From assembly GCA_019918135.1 (NCBI GenBank), contig WBZZ01000921.1, forward strand, positions 200,001 to 264,000: DNA of 64,000 nucleotides. Direction: 5' to 3'. Positions 52,885-63,074 of the stretch are shown here, one piece after another (within the stretch, counting starts at the first letter, position 1; every line of letters begins with the position of its first letter). The notes below the pieces were generated by a model. The model worked only from the letters and a program-made list of their open reading frames with translations. It ran no database searches and had not been told where the DNA came from. The translations under genes were made by a program, and so were the position numbers. The stretch is from Paulinella micropora (lineage: Eukaryota; Cercozoa; Imbricatea; Euglyphida; Paulinellidae).

Positions 52885-54269
52885 GGGGAGGGAGGGTGGG
52901 GGGTCGCGGTGCGTGTGGGGCAGGGCGGGCTTTTCTTTTGTTTTGCAGGAGGCTGCGCCCCCCCCCTCCCCAAGTACCAAAAGGATAGGCCTGGGGAGGG
53001 GAATTGAACGTGGGAGGGAGGCAAAAAAGGGGGGGTGGGGGAGGAGTGCAGGGATTGAATGGGAAGGAAGGGCCATGAACCTTATGCCTTTTCTGGCCAA
53101 AGTTTTTTTAACTTCTTTCTTTAGCGCCTTTGTCAACATTATTTTCTCTGTCGTCCCCCCCCCCCCCTCCCACCCCACACACTCTCTCTCTCCCCCCCCC
53201 CCCCACCCGTTCCCTCCCCCCCCCCCCCCTCCTCCTCCCCCTTTTTTTTGTGCTTTGCTCGGGGTGCGGGGGGCTGGTGACCTGCGTTACGCCCATTTTT
53301 AGCCAAAGGGAGAAAGAAGGGAAAGAACAACAGTATTCAAAAAAAAAGGGAGGAGGGAGGGAGTAAAAAAGCAGGAGAGGGGGAGAGGGTGTGGCAGGCA
53401 ACGGCACACCGCGACTTTCAACAAGGATGGGACAGGAAGGGGAGGTGGTGAGGGGGGGGGGGGTGGATGAAGAGCCGCAAGAAAGGGAACTGCGTTCTTT
53501 CCTTTTGTTTCCCGCTTATGCGCACAAGGGGCGCGCGAAAGGAGGGCCTCTGCCAGACTCACAAGAAAAGAAAAAGACCCCCCCCCCCCCTCCCCTCCCT
53601 TCCCCCACTTCACTGCGTTGCTTCTTTTTTTTTGGTCTATGCTCCAAAAACAAAAGACGCGTATTTATTCAGCGCATGCCAACAAAATATGTTTTTCTTG
53701 ACTTTTTTTGTTTTTCTCTGGTACGTTTCTTTTGTGTGGCAGGCCGAGCTGGGGAGGGAGGGGCAGGGAAGATCGACAAAGAGAAGATTTCTTTTTTTTA
53801 AAAGAAGGACCTAGCTTTGGGGGGGGGGGGAGAGAGAGAGAGGGAGATCAGAGGAAAGGAAGTGTGTGGAGAGGGGGGCGGGGGGAGAGGAGGGAAGGGA
53901 TTTTCCCTTTTTTTCGGATCTCTGAAACTCTGTCCTCCAACCAAAAAAAAAAAAGAAAACAAACACCTACACTCACACAAAAGAGGCAGAAATAACACGA
54001 AAACCCTTGACGGCGATTGGAGGCATGACGAACGGCCGCACAAAAAACGCCGCGTCAGGTTTGCGCCGTGGCCCCAGGACGAAGAAGCACCGGAAATCTC
54101 GTCCGACGGGCCCGTGGTTAAGATGCTAGCGAGCTTTAACCGGGCTATGAGCTCACTCAGACCGATCAGCCTGGCCAAGGCGTCGACGCGAGCGCCGCTG
54201 TCGGACAACGACCCAATGGACTTCATTACACAGAGCTTGTGAAAAAGTTTTGACGGCGGCCACTTTACT
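52646..54269. other. long low-complexity spacer and leader
   Basis: A 31-G run at 52853-52883, C-runs near 53155, 53192 and 53218, a G-run near 53452, a C-run near 53578, a G-run near 53820 and poly(A) near 53942. From about 54000 to 54240 a coding-like stretch with a basic patch (PHKKRRVRF) lies in the same frame as the next gene, either its N-terminal extension or the end of another gene. Confidence 0.5.
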
Positions 54270-57203
54270 ATGAACCAGATGTTCATGAACATGCTGGTTG
54301 TTTCGCGGCCGGAGCTCTTGAGTGCGATCTCCATGATCACCTGGGACGATTTTCTTGAGAAGTACAAGACGGTGAAACCACACGGGGACAGGGTTACTAT
54401 GGTGGAATGGCAGTTCAACCCCAAGGCGCTAAACCCCAAGAGCCAGCGTGTGCCCGGAGTGCTGCTAGAAACCAGCAGGTCGACCAAGACACAGGCCATC
54501 CAGCACTACGGGGTGGGCTTTGTCATGCCTTCGGACTGGCCCATGGACAAGACCAAGGTGGTGGTGTACGAAGAATCGCTGCGGGCTGTGAGCATGTCGG
54601 TGGTGCTGTCGCTCAACTACAACCTAGTGAACAAGCTCGTGGAGGAGTCCGTCAGACGCCTGGTAGAGACCGACTACAAACTGCCGCTCATCAACGCGCG
54701 CGACCTAGCGACGCTGCTGGAGCAGAGGAACGCGCACATCTTTGCCGTGAACAAGGACGGCGTGGGCATCAACGGCATCGAGGTCAAGGCCATGGGCCTG
54801 CTGAGAAACCAGGGCAAGGAGCCGGACAGGGTGCTGCTGACGAACGAGGTCTACCGGTTCGCCAACACCATCAAGGCGGAGAGCAGGATCCTGCCGATGT
54901 TCGGGCAGGACGAACCCAAGGTCAAGCCCCACGACAGGACGAACGAGAAGCTCGTGATGTTCCGGACCCAGCAGGGGCTGGACGCCATCCCTTCGCGCAG
55001 CTACCAGGTGGGCAGGCGCGAGCCGCACGACCCCACGACGACCCCGTGCATAATCTCAGAACGCTTTCAGATGCTGCCGGACGGCAATATGAGCAACAGG
55101 GACTTTGAACGGTACGAGAGCTCGCAGCGCACGATCGGCATAGTGGACAGCAACCAGGGGGAGATACATTACTTGACCCTCAAGGCCGTCCTGCGGCACT
55201 CCGGCCTGTTCGGTGAGGGCGGTGATGGCGGCGACGGCCCCGGGACCTTGGGCCAGAAATTATTCAAGGCGATTTCGAAATACGAAAACCCTAATCTGTA
55301 CCAATTGTACGACGGGGCGGGGCTCCTCGGCGTGCTGTCCTACTTGCTGAGCCAGAGGCCTGACCTGGCCGAACAGCCGTTGCCGCGCTCGGCGGCGGCA
55401 GCTGGCGGTGACAACGACGACGACGACGATGGCGGCGGTGGTGGTGGTGGCGGCGACGACGACAGCGACGACGACGGCTTGGCCACCGGGGTCGGTCCTG
55501 CGACTGGTGGCGGTGGTTTCGACGTAACCAGCACTGCACCGTTCAACATACTGGCGCCGGATGCAGCTGTCGCTATCCCTGCAGCCAGGTTACTTGGTAT
55601 CCAGCACTGGGCCAGAACGTTTATCAGTGGAACAGCCACCAAAGACATGGGGCAGGCTGAACTTCTAGACAGTGTCCAACAGAGCGATCAAAAACAGAAG
55701 AAGAAGCTGCGAGGTCTGCTCAAGGCGCTGTTTTCGCAGGGCAAAACTAGCGACGCACAGTTGTACGATTGGTTCGTACAATCGCTGTGGCTAAGTAGCC
55801 AAGACACCACTGCGCTCGCGTCAGGCGGCTCTAAAGCGCTTGGCGCAATTCCGGCGCCAACTAGGCAAGAATGCAAACAGCAGATCGTTGTATTTTCGAA
55901 TGGCACCGACCCCTTCTACCAAACGCTAATACCGCAGGTGGGAGCGTTTCTCGACGACACAGGTTCAAACAAAGGAACGGCAATTGCCTGCATGTGGCTA
56001 TACTACAATTCTGAAACGAAGAAAGCCACGAGCGACCACATCGCAAAATTTAATCTGCGCGCGAGCCTTCTGCGCGCTCTGTCACAATTGTGCACCGAGA
56101 AAACAAAAGAATTAGACGACGATATAAAGGCGGCAATCGGTTGGTGCGATGAAACACAGGACGCTGGTGTGGAACGGAAGGTGCTTGGCCAGCATTTGCT
56201 TGAGAGGTTCAGCCCCGCCTTGGCGCCAGACAAGTCCGTCTCGGCTAGCTTCATACAGCAGCTCGTGCGCGCAGCACTCGGGCAACACGCTCAGTCCGGC
56301 GGCGCTTTGGGCGGCGTGCCGTCCGGTGGCGGCACGCCGCCCAAAGCGCCGCCGGGCGGCCAAACTTTAAGCCAACGTTTTCTGGACTGGCTGCGAACAG
56401 AACCGGCTACGCGCTCGAACCTGGAGTGGCTTATCGACCATAACCCGCCCTTCCCGCTCGGCTTTATGCTCTTCCGGCCCGCCATCAAGTTCATCGGCGG
56501 GTCGGCGCTGTTCATGCGCAAGGGGCAGGGCAGCGCGCACGTGATCGTCAAGGACTCGGACGTGATCTTTGCTAACGACCCCGACTCTTTCCAGACCAGC
56601 GTGCAGGTGCGCTTCAAGGCGGGCACCATCGTCATGGACCGTCGCACGCTGTGGGTAGAGCCCAACATCGTCTGGGTCCGCTACAAGCACGGGGCGGGCG
56701 TCAAGCTGGCTAGCGTGCCCAAGCAACTCAACGGCAGCGACCCGCGCCCCGGCCAGGACTGGGACATCGTCGTGGTGCCCGTGCCGCACACGTACGTGCC
56801 CAAGTCTTGGTTCAGCTCCATGACGGGCAAAATCACCCCGGAGCTGGTGGGGGAACGACCCGAGCCCGATCCGTCCGCCCCGGTGTGCGAGCTGGTGCTG
56901 ACGGCGCTCAAATACAAGGTGTCGGACCTCACCAACGCGCAGCCGCTAATGTTTAGCGAAGAGGGTGTCTTCAAGCCGCTAGAGATCGAGCAGTCCATTT
57001 GCTGCCGCGGCGCGCAGCTGACCTACAGCCGCATACACGGCAGGCTGCACGACGCGGCGGTCGGCCGGACCGCGCTCGGCCCCCGCGCGGACCCCCACGC
57101 CTTCATGCAGCTTAAGGGCGCGGGCGCCGAGTACGCGGGGACGGGCGTGCAGGGCTCCACGTTCTTGGGCCCGTTGTTGGGCCCGCAGCCGCACGACTTG
57201 TGA
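54270..57203 (+). CDS. largest gene: candidate major structural (capsid-like) protein
   Basis: ATG at 54270 (MNQMFMNMLVVSRPELLSAI), 977 residues, TGA stop; it looks whole from this start. Residues 1-320 are mixed alpha/beta (YGVGFVMPSDWPMDKTKVVV, SMSVVLSLNYNLVNKLVEES). An Asp/Gly-rich linker lies at about 370-410, a helical middle at 430-670, a Gly/Pro linker at about 675-700 encoded by a perfect inverted repeat, and a strand-rich C-terminal 270 residues (PLGFMLFRPAIKFIGGSALF, then TIVMDRRTLWVEPNIVWVRY). Size, lack of enzyme motifs and the strand-rich end would suit a major capsid protein, possibly of HK97 fold as in mirusviruses. This is inference. Confidence 0.4.
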   Translation: MNQMFMNMLVVSRPELLSAISMITWDDFLEKYKTVKPHGDRVTMVEWQFNPKALNPKSQRVPGVLLETSRSTKTQAIQHYGVGFVMPSDWPMDKTKVVVYEESLRAVSMSVVLSLNYNLVNKLVEESVRRLVETDYKLPLINARDLATLLEQRNAHIFAVNKDGVGINGIEVKAMGLLRNQGKEPDRVLLTNEVYRFANTIKAESRILPMFGQDEPKVKPHDRTNEKLVMFRTQQGLDAIPSRSYQVGRREPHDPTTTPCIISERFQMLPDGNMSNRDFERYESSQRTIGIVDSNQGEIHYLTLKAVLRHSGLFGEGGDGGDGPGTLGQKLFKAISKYENPNLYQLYDGAGLLGVLSYLLSQRPDLAEQPLPRSAAAAGGDNDDDDDGGGGGGGGDDDSDDDGLATGVGPATGGGGFDVTSTAPFNILAPDAAVAIPAARLLGIQHWARTFISGTATKDMGQAELLDSVQQSDQKQKKKLRGLLKALFSQGKTSDAQLYDWFVQSLWLSSQDTTALASGGSKALGAIPAPTRQECKQQIVVFSNGTDPFYQTLIPQVGAFLDDTGSNKGTAIACMWLYYNSETKKATSDHIAKFNLRASLLRALSQLCTEKTKELDDDIKAAIGWCDETQDAGVERKVLGQHLLERFSPALAPDKSVSASFIQQLVRAALGQHAQSGGALGGVPSGGGTPPKAPPGGQTLSQRFLDWLRTEPATRSNLEWLIDHNPPFPLGFMLFRPAIKFIGGSALFMRKGQGSAHVIVKDSDVIFANDPDSFQTSVQVRFKAGTIVMDRRTLWVEPNIVWVRYKHGAGVKLASVPKQLNGSDPRPGQDWDIVVVPVPHTYVPKSWFSSMTGKITPELVGERPEPDPSAPVCELVLTALKYKVSDLTNAQPLMFSEEGVFKPLEIEQSICCRGAQLTYSRIHGRLHDAAVGRTALGPRADPHAFMQLKGAGAEYAGTGVQGSTFLGPLLGPQPHDL
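56296..56355. repeat. perfect inverted repeat inside the large structural-protein candidate
   Basis: 26-nt arms at 56296-56321 and 56330-56355 with an 8-nt loop (left arm begins CCGGCGGCGCTTTGGGCGGC). It encodes a Gly/Pro linker, so protein constraint is weak there. Confidence 0.8.
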
Positions 57204-57724
57204 GAGAGAAAAACAAAAAACAAACAAGAAAAAAAAAAAAAAAAAAAAAGTCTCCGACAAATTGCCCCCCGATTGCACACACGATATTTTTTCCTTGGCC
57301 TTTCTCTTTCTTTTATAAAAAAGTTAAATAAAAAAAAGTTTTTAATCGATTTTTATTTTTGCTTGCCCAAGTCGAGCCCCGGCGGCTCTCCGTTGATAGG
57401 GTCGATGAAGCCCCCCCTTTTCTCCTGCGTTTCACGGAATTGTGGCGCGTGCAGACCCACCCTAGACAGAACGAGATTGCCAACACAACGACGAAAAAAC
57501 GCACGCGTTGGGGTGTGGCTTCACTGTACCGACGAGAAAAAATATATAAAACCCTTTTTCTTTCCCCTCTCTCACCCCCCCCCCCTCCCTCTCCACTATT
57601 CGGGATGGTTCAGGGGGGGGGCCGGTTGTAGTCTGTTTGTTCGGGTCAGGAGGCAAAAAGGGTGGCGAGGGGGGGGGGGGGGCGGCGAGGCCCCGCCCCA
57701 CCCCCCCCTCATTTGCTTTAAATT
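57204..57724. other. convergent spacer
   Basis: Poly(A) run at about 57229-57249, AATAAAA near 57327, then C/G-runs near 57577, 57616, 57671 and 57701. Two genes end here from opposite sides. No gene was seen. Confidence 0.55.
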
Positions 57725-58540
57725 CTACAAGAAACGGTTGTGCCTGTCCCTGACATCGGCCTTCTTCGCCACTATCGACTCCTTGCGGAAGCGTTCCTCC
57801 GCCAAATACACGCAGTGCCAGTATTGCTGCCGCTTGCCGTCCATAAACGTCGATTCCACTGCTACGACGTCCCCCGGGCGCGCGCCGCACCACTTGGCCG
57901 CGGGGTCCGAAATAAACAGCACGGGCAGCCGCTTGGCGTCTAGCTGGAACACCGCTTCCAACTTCTTTAACTCGGCCGCGCTGAGCACGCGGTGCTCGTG
58001 GTGGTACAGCCCGCGGACCCCGGGCGTGAACAACAGCGAGTCCTCGTCCCAGAATTCTATGCGCCACCCTAGTGCCGTCTCCCGCTCGGCCATCAGCTCC
58101 GCCACTGGCGCGCGCCGCTTGCGGTGGATGATGATTACGTGCCTGGGCTCCGAGGCCGCCGACTCCTCCGCCGCGGCTATCCATTTCTTGGCCGTGCTCC
58201 GCCGCAGCAACGTGTCATGCGGGTCCTGCGGGAACCTCCAGAACACCGTCAGCACCGGCGCGCCTGTGCGCGCCGGGGCCCAGTCGCCCGTGATATCCAC
58301 CAGGTCCAGCGAGTCTTTGCGCTCGTAGCCCAGGCGCGCCAACAACGCGCGCACGTTCTCGGCCACCGCGGAGGCCTGCCAGCCGCACGGGCATTCAAAG
58401 AGGTCTTGTTGGATGCTGGCAATTTCGTTGCCGCCGCACGTCTGGCACACCACGCGCTCGGGCCAGCCGGCCACCACGGCTGTTCCCCGGCGCGGTGCGC
58501 TCGCCAGCACTTCCTGCAATGAAATACCTTCTGTAGTCAT
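57725..58540 (-). CDS. RPB5: RNA polymerase subunit RPB5-type with an N-terminal zinc ribbon
   Basis: ATG at 58540 (MTTEGISLQEVLASAPRRGT), 271 residues, TAG stop; the frame looks whole. The C-terminal 75 residues match the RPB5 assembly domain: YHHEHRVLSAAELKKLEAVF, then LPVLFISDPAAKWCGARPGD and VVAVESTF. Before it, residues 85-190 match the RPB5 jaw domain (PVLTVFWRF, HVIIIHRKRRAPVAEL, WRIEFWDEDSLLF). Residues 28-55 carry VCQTCGGNEIASIQQDLFEC and then PCGWQ, a CxxC...CxC zinc ribbon not found in cellular RPB5. RPB5 contacts downstream DNA in the polymerase. Together with RPB10 it implies a viral-type RNA polymerase. Confidence 0.85.
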   Translation of the reverse strand: MTTEGISLQEVLASAPRRGTAVVAGWPERVVCQTCGGNEIASIQQDLFECPCGWQASAVAENVRALLARLGYERKDSLDLVDITGDWAPARTGAPVLTVFWRFPQDPHDTLLRRSTAKKWIAAAEESAASEPRHVIIIHRKRRAPVAELMAERETALGWRIEFWDEDSLLFTPGVRGLYHHEHRVLSAAELKKLEAVFQLDAKRLPVLFISDPAAKWCGARPGDVVAVESTFMDGKRQQYWHCVYLAEERFRKESIVAKKADVRDRHNRFL

Positions 58541-58965
58541 GTCGCGCCCTGGCAAGGGTACGAGCGATAGGTTTCCTTTTTTTCCGGGTCTGGGCCCGCC
58601 CCCCCCCCCCTCCACTTCTCCTTTTTTTGGTCACTCTACACAGAAAATGCCTGCCTCCCCCCCCCCCTCCCGGCTCCTTTCCCTCCCCCACCTCTCCCCT
58701 GCCCTCCTTTCCTTTGCTTCTAGCTCGCTACATTTTCCCCCGTCCGTCACTCCCCCCCCCCCCCCCCCCCCTTTTCCATTCCTTGCCCAACGTTTGTGCG
58801 ACTTACGCCAACCCCGTCTCCCCCCCCCCCCCCCCCCCCTTTTCCCTTCCTTGCCAACGTTTGTGCGACTTACGCCAACCCCGTCTCCCCCCCCCCCCCC
58901 CCGGTCCTCCCCCCGCCACCACCACTCTCTCTCCCCCCCCCCCCCCCAATAAAAAAAAAGAAAAC
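58541..58965. other. low-complexity divergent spacer
   Basis: C-runs near 58597, 58663, 58752, 58822, 58889 and 58935. The segment CTTTTCC...TTGTGCGACTTACGCCAACC is present twice (about 58771-58823 and 58840-58890), a direct repeat of about 70 bp. No gene was seen. Confidence 0.6.
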
Positions 58966-60167
58966 ATGGCAGGAAAAGCTAAATCCGTGAGGAGGAAGCT
59001 GGCGGCAGATGATGTAGATCCGGCAGGGTCGAAGCGCAGGTGCCTTGCGCAGACAAGTGGGGCCTTTTTGCTCACTCTGCCAGAGGATGTATGGCCGACG
59101 ATCAGAGCCCTGGCCGGGCCCGACATTGCCTGCGCCCTGGCAATGACGTGCCGGGCCCTGCGGGAGCTGGTGGGGGGCCCCACGTTCTGGTGCGACTCCT
59201 GGTGCGACTCCCAACAGCCACACTTCAAGCTCGAGCTGCCCCTCCATCGACTCATACTCCTGTGGCTACACAAGTCTACTCTCTTGCGCAGCCTGGATAT
59301 CAAACGCCCCGTTCGGGCAAGTGAGCTCCGTGTGCTCTCGGGCTTCTCAGTTGATAATTTATCTCTTTCTAACCAAGAAGGTCGACTCTGTGAAGGGCTT
59401 GTACAAGCCTTTCCGTCCATCCACAATTTGTCTCTACGGAATTTCTTGGACCTTAGCTCGCTAGCACAACTGCGCAGCGCTGATTCCCTCTTTTCTCTGT
59501 ACATCGAAACGAACGATCAGCACGCGGACGATATTTTAGCTCGCATCCTGCCAAAACTGACAAAACTTGAATCGCCACCGTACATTACCGACCAGGCACT
59601 GTGGGGGCTCAGGGGCCTTCAGGACCTACGAGCACTTTCCCTGCAAAATTGCGCGCAAATCACAGGAGAATGCCTAGGTCAGCTCCCCCAGTGCAAGAGG
59701 TTCCGAGAACTACGGCTCTCGCGTTGCACACGACTCACCGACGACGGGCTGGCCGCGCTTCAGGCCTGCAACACGCTCGAAAGCCTGTCCCTGAAATCCT
59801 GTACAGGCCTCACCGGCGCGCTAAATCTTCCCGCGCTGCGGGATCTCGTCATCCTGAAATGTACAGATGTTACGGACACGGGCCTGACCCACTGCCTGCA
59901 ACAATGTGGCTCGCTCCGCACACTGGAAGTTGATGGTTGCGAAGACTTAACTAGTGCGTGGCTCGCCGAGTTACAGCACTGCGACACGCTACACACTCTG
60001 GATCTACAGTCCTGTCCACTGATTACCACGCTAGACCCGATTCAGTATTGACGTTCGCTGCACAGGCTTTCCGTGTACAAATGAATGGCCCCGGCGTAAC
60101 GCACGAAATGCTCGAAAGGCTGCTGAGAAGGAGGCCCGACCTAGAGGTTTCTTCACAGTTTAATTAA
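58966..60167 (+). CDS. F-box / leucine-rich-repeat protein 1
   Basis: ATG at 58966 (MAGKAKSVRRKLAADDVDPA), with a basic nuclear-signal-like start. The F-box is at about residues 35-75: LTLPEDVWPTIRALAGPD followed by ALAMTCRALRELVGG. About ten LRRs of the cysteine-containing FBXL/AMN1 type follow (LRALSLQNCAQITGECL, LRLSRCTRLTDDGLAAL, LESLSLKSCTGLTGAL, LHTLDLQSCPLI). It would be the substrate receptor of an SCF ubiquitin ligase. About one break near the 3' end; the likely end is TAA at 60165. It is related to, but clearly diverged from, copies 2 and 3 at 61.5-64 kb. Confidence 0.7.
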
Positions 60168-60456
60168 AGCGAACCAAGCCTTGTGCACCAGAAAAAAGAA
60201 ACGAAAACAAGAGAGGGTCACGCAGCAGGTGCGGCTCAAGTGACATCGTTCTGATTATTCCTGTTGCCTTTTGTGGCAAGGGGATGCGTGGATCGCGCGA
60301 TACCGGGCAGACCGACCAAACCCCCCCCCCCCCACCCCTCCCCCCCCCCCCCCGCACACTAGCTCCCCCCCCGGATTTACGGCGCGCACGCCCCCCCCCC
60401 CCTCTCTCATCCAGCCCCCCACGCCCCCCCCCCCCCGCGCCCCTTTCCTTACGCGT
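60168..60456. other. convergent spacer with C-runs
   Basis: C-runs near 60321, 60340, 60366, 60391 and 60424. No gene was seen. Confidence 0.5.
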
Positions 60457-61218
60457 TCAGGCTCGCGCTCGTTTATTTTGCAGCGCCGCCCCGCACCTTC
60501 TGCAGCGCTTGGGCTGCGGGGTTAGCGCGTTGTAGATGCCCTTGCTGTCGTCGATGCTCCAGGCCCGCAGCGCCGCTCTGACGCAGCGCACCGCGCATTC
60601 GCCCAGCGCTTGGCATAGCGCAGGCCACCTTTCCAGCGTGACGTTGGCTTCAATCACCTCGCGCCATGCCTTCGGGATTGGGTTCTCGGTCGTGCTCTCT
60701 AGCCACGAGCGGAGGCTTTCCTCTGCTGGCCTGCAGGCGAGCGGCTCGGCCTCCACCTCTTTCCCCGGCTGGCGGACCGAGAACATGGGCTCCTTGACGA
60801 CGCCAAGCTCGGACAGGCAGTGGTCTATCCGTGCTAGGTCCCGCAACACTAGCTTCTTCCCCGTGCAGTACGGCAGGTCTTCCAACAAAAGGTACCTCAA
60901 CGCTCTGGCAAGCTGGCCGAGCCACGGTGTCGGCAGCTGCGCCAAGTCAAAGCTTGGCCCGCCCTTTGGCCCGAAAGGGTTAGCTTCGAACAAGCGGTCT
61001 TCGCCAACCTCAAACATGTACGTGCCTGGGCCGGCGGCGTTTTTGGGCGTGCTCGATAAGAATGCCAGACCAGGGATGCGTTCTTCCCTGCCTAGTTTAC
61101 CTTGGCTGTAAACTAAGCTGGTAGTTTTAGAGGCCCGGACTTGGCCAAAGTCTTGTGTTTCTCGAGCTGGCCCTGCCGAGTGCGGCAGGGAGGTGGCCAC
61201 GTTCAGACTAATCTTCAT
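60457..61218 (-). CDS. unrecognised protein with C-terminal CxxC
   Basis: ATG at 61218 (MKISLNVATSLPHSAGPARE), 253 residues, TGA stop; the frame looks whole. The N-terminal half is strand-like with Pro/Gly (GPGTYMFEVGEDRLFEANPF). The middle is helical (QLARALRYLLLEDLPYCTGK, ARIDHCLSELGVV). The C-terminus has several Cys: LCQALGECAVRCVRAALRAW and PKRCRRCGAALQNKRA, so a single zinc site is possible. No family. It sits between RPB5 with F-box/LRR 1 and the F-box/LRR tandem. The sense-strand leader has C tracts (G-runs at 61390-61430 on the plus strand). Confidence 0.5.
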   Translation of the reverse strand: MKISLNVATSLPHSAGPARETQDFGQVRASKTTSLVYSQGKLGREERIPGLAFLSSTPKNAAGPGTYMFEVGEDRLFEANPFGPKGGPSFDLAQLPTPWLGQLARALRYLLLEDLPYCTGKKLVLRDLARIDHCLSELGVVKEPMFSVRQPGKEVEAEPLACRPAEESLRSWLESTTENPIPKAWREVIEANVTLERWPALCQALGECAVRCVRAALRAWSIDDSKGIYNALTPQPKRCRRCGAALQNKRARA

Positions 61219-61549
61219 CTCTTTTTTAAGAACCCTACCGGCGCCCCCAAAGAAAGCGGATGGGAATCGGAATTGAAAGGGAGCTGCCAGCACGCCCTTA
61301 CTTACTTTTTAGGTACGAAGCGGGAGAGAAGAAACGGCACGCGGACGGTGGGGAAAGGAAGGTGCAAGGAGGGAGGGAGGGCGTGTCGGGGGGGGGGGGG
61401 ACTCGTTCCGGCGGGGGGGGGGGGGGGGAGAAAGGAATGGAAGAAGCGGAGCAGGCGAAGAAGAAACACAAAAAAACCCGTGCACGTACACAAAGTGAAC
61501 CTAACACTCCAACTTATAAAGCAAAGGATCTGTAGACGCAGAAAAGGCC
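61219..61549. other. low-complexity divergent spacer
   Basis: G-runs near 61390 and 61415, then A-rich DNA before the ATG at 61550. No gene was seen. Confidence 0.5.
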
Positions 61550-63074
61550 ATGAGTTATTTTCGGGCCACAAGGAGGTCAACACGAGCCACTCGCGGGATC
61601 CCCCCTCTCTCGCCGCGTCCCCCTGGAGTTAGGCCACACAAAAAAAAGAAGGCTGGCCGTCGAGCAGTCTTGCTGGCTGTTCAAACTGCCCGGCGATCTC
61701 TGGCCAATCGTGAGAGACCTGGCAGGCGCAGAGGAAGCCGGCAGGTTCGCTCTCGCGTGCCGAAGTTCCTTGGCTTTAGTCCAGAAACGCGCCATCTGGA
61801 CGGGCTACGAGCAGCCAGTGTTTAAGTTTTCAAACGAGCAGCACCGGAGAATACTCGGGTTCTTGACTCGCGCCTGCGCCAGTGCTAAATGGCCTTTACA
61901 ACGGTTGGTGCTAAAACAGCCCTACTACCAAGACCGCCGATTCTGGTCGGACTACCAGGGCTATTCCCTAAACACCGTCACGGTAGCAATCTTGGTCCTA
62001 GAGGGCGAATGGCACTCTGACGGGTTGTGGCGGGAAAGTAAGGCCCTGGACGAGTTTGGCTGCATCCACAACCTAGTGGCCAGGGGCACCATCAACATCT
62101 GTCTGTCTCTGCGTGACAGTCAGCACGCCCGGACTCTCCGGACGCTTGTGATTTCGCGCCAAAGCGCCCACGACGAAAACCTCCAAGCTTTGCAGAAGCT
62201 GCAGCAACTAGAGAACCTGGCGCTGCACGATTGTCCTGAAATTACAGACCAGGGGCTGGCACATCTACGCTCGATGCCGAAACTCCAGAAACTCTGCCTA
62301 GCCTCTTGCGGCCAAATCAATGGCTCTGGCCTGCAGAACCTGTAGATCACAGCGCTGGCCTTGCGCGACTTGGTCGGAGCTACGAACGTCCTCCAGCAAC
62401 TGCCTTCGCTCACGAAACTGCAGGAGCTGGACTTGATCGACTTTAGGCCCCTCCCACTAGCTGCCGTACGTTCACTGGACAAAGGCCTCACGAAGCTCAA
62501 GCTGGCCCTGGGTCCTGACGCTTCGGATGACCTGCTGGACGAACTGGCCGGCTGGCGGGGCCTGCAGGCCCTGTGTCTGTCCAGATGTGAAGGCCTCACC
62601 CTGCGGGGCTTGGCTAAATTGCAGCGCTGCCCCGCGCTCCAAGAACTGCGTTTGGGACAAGCCAATCGATTTGCCAACCTCGAGGCACTGCAGGCATTCC
62701 GCTCGCTTCGCACTTTGAAACTGTGGCGCTGTGAACCTTTAACCACCGGAGTTCTCAACAGGAAAACTCCTACGGGACTTGCGGGCTGCGCGGGCCTACA
62801 ACGGCTAGTGTTAGGGTCTTACAACATAACCGACTCGACTCTCTCCGAGTTAAAGCAGTGCCAGGTGCTGCAAGAACTAGAGTTTTCTTGGTGCTATTTC
62901 GGTGGAGACGTTGCCGAGCTCAAGCATTGCCAAGCGTTGCAAAAGGTTACGATGAGCGAGTGCGGAATTCTGCCAGCAGAAATTCTGCATCAGCTCAGGC
63001 AGGCCAGGCCCGGTTTGCAAGTTGACACGAAATCTTTTCCTGCCAATAAGCTGGAAGATCCATGGGATTCTTGA
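61550..63074 (+). pseudogene. F-box / leucine-rich-repeat protein 2, interrupted
   Basis: ATG at 61550 (MSYFRATRRSTRATRGIPPL), a basic start as in copy 3. F-box-like segment: SCWLFKLPGDLWPIVRDLAG then ALACRSSLALV. LRRs follow through to the end (LQALQKLQQLENLALHDCPE, LQALCLSRCEGLTLRGL, LKLWRCEPLTTG, LQELEFSWCYFGGDV), about a dozen repeats, TGA stop. The expected role is SCF-type substrate binding. The copy is broken in about two places. Its first 300 bp are about 95% identical by eye to copy 3, so the duplication is recent. Confidence 0.65.
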
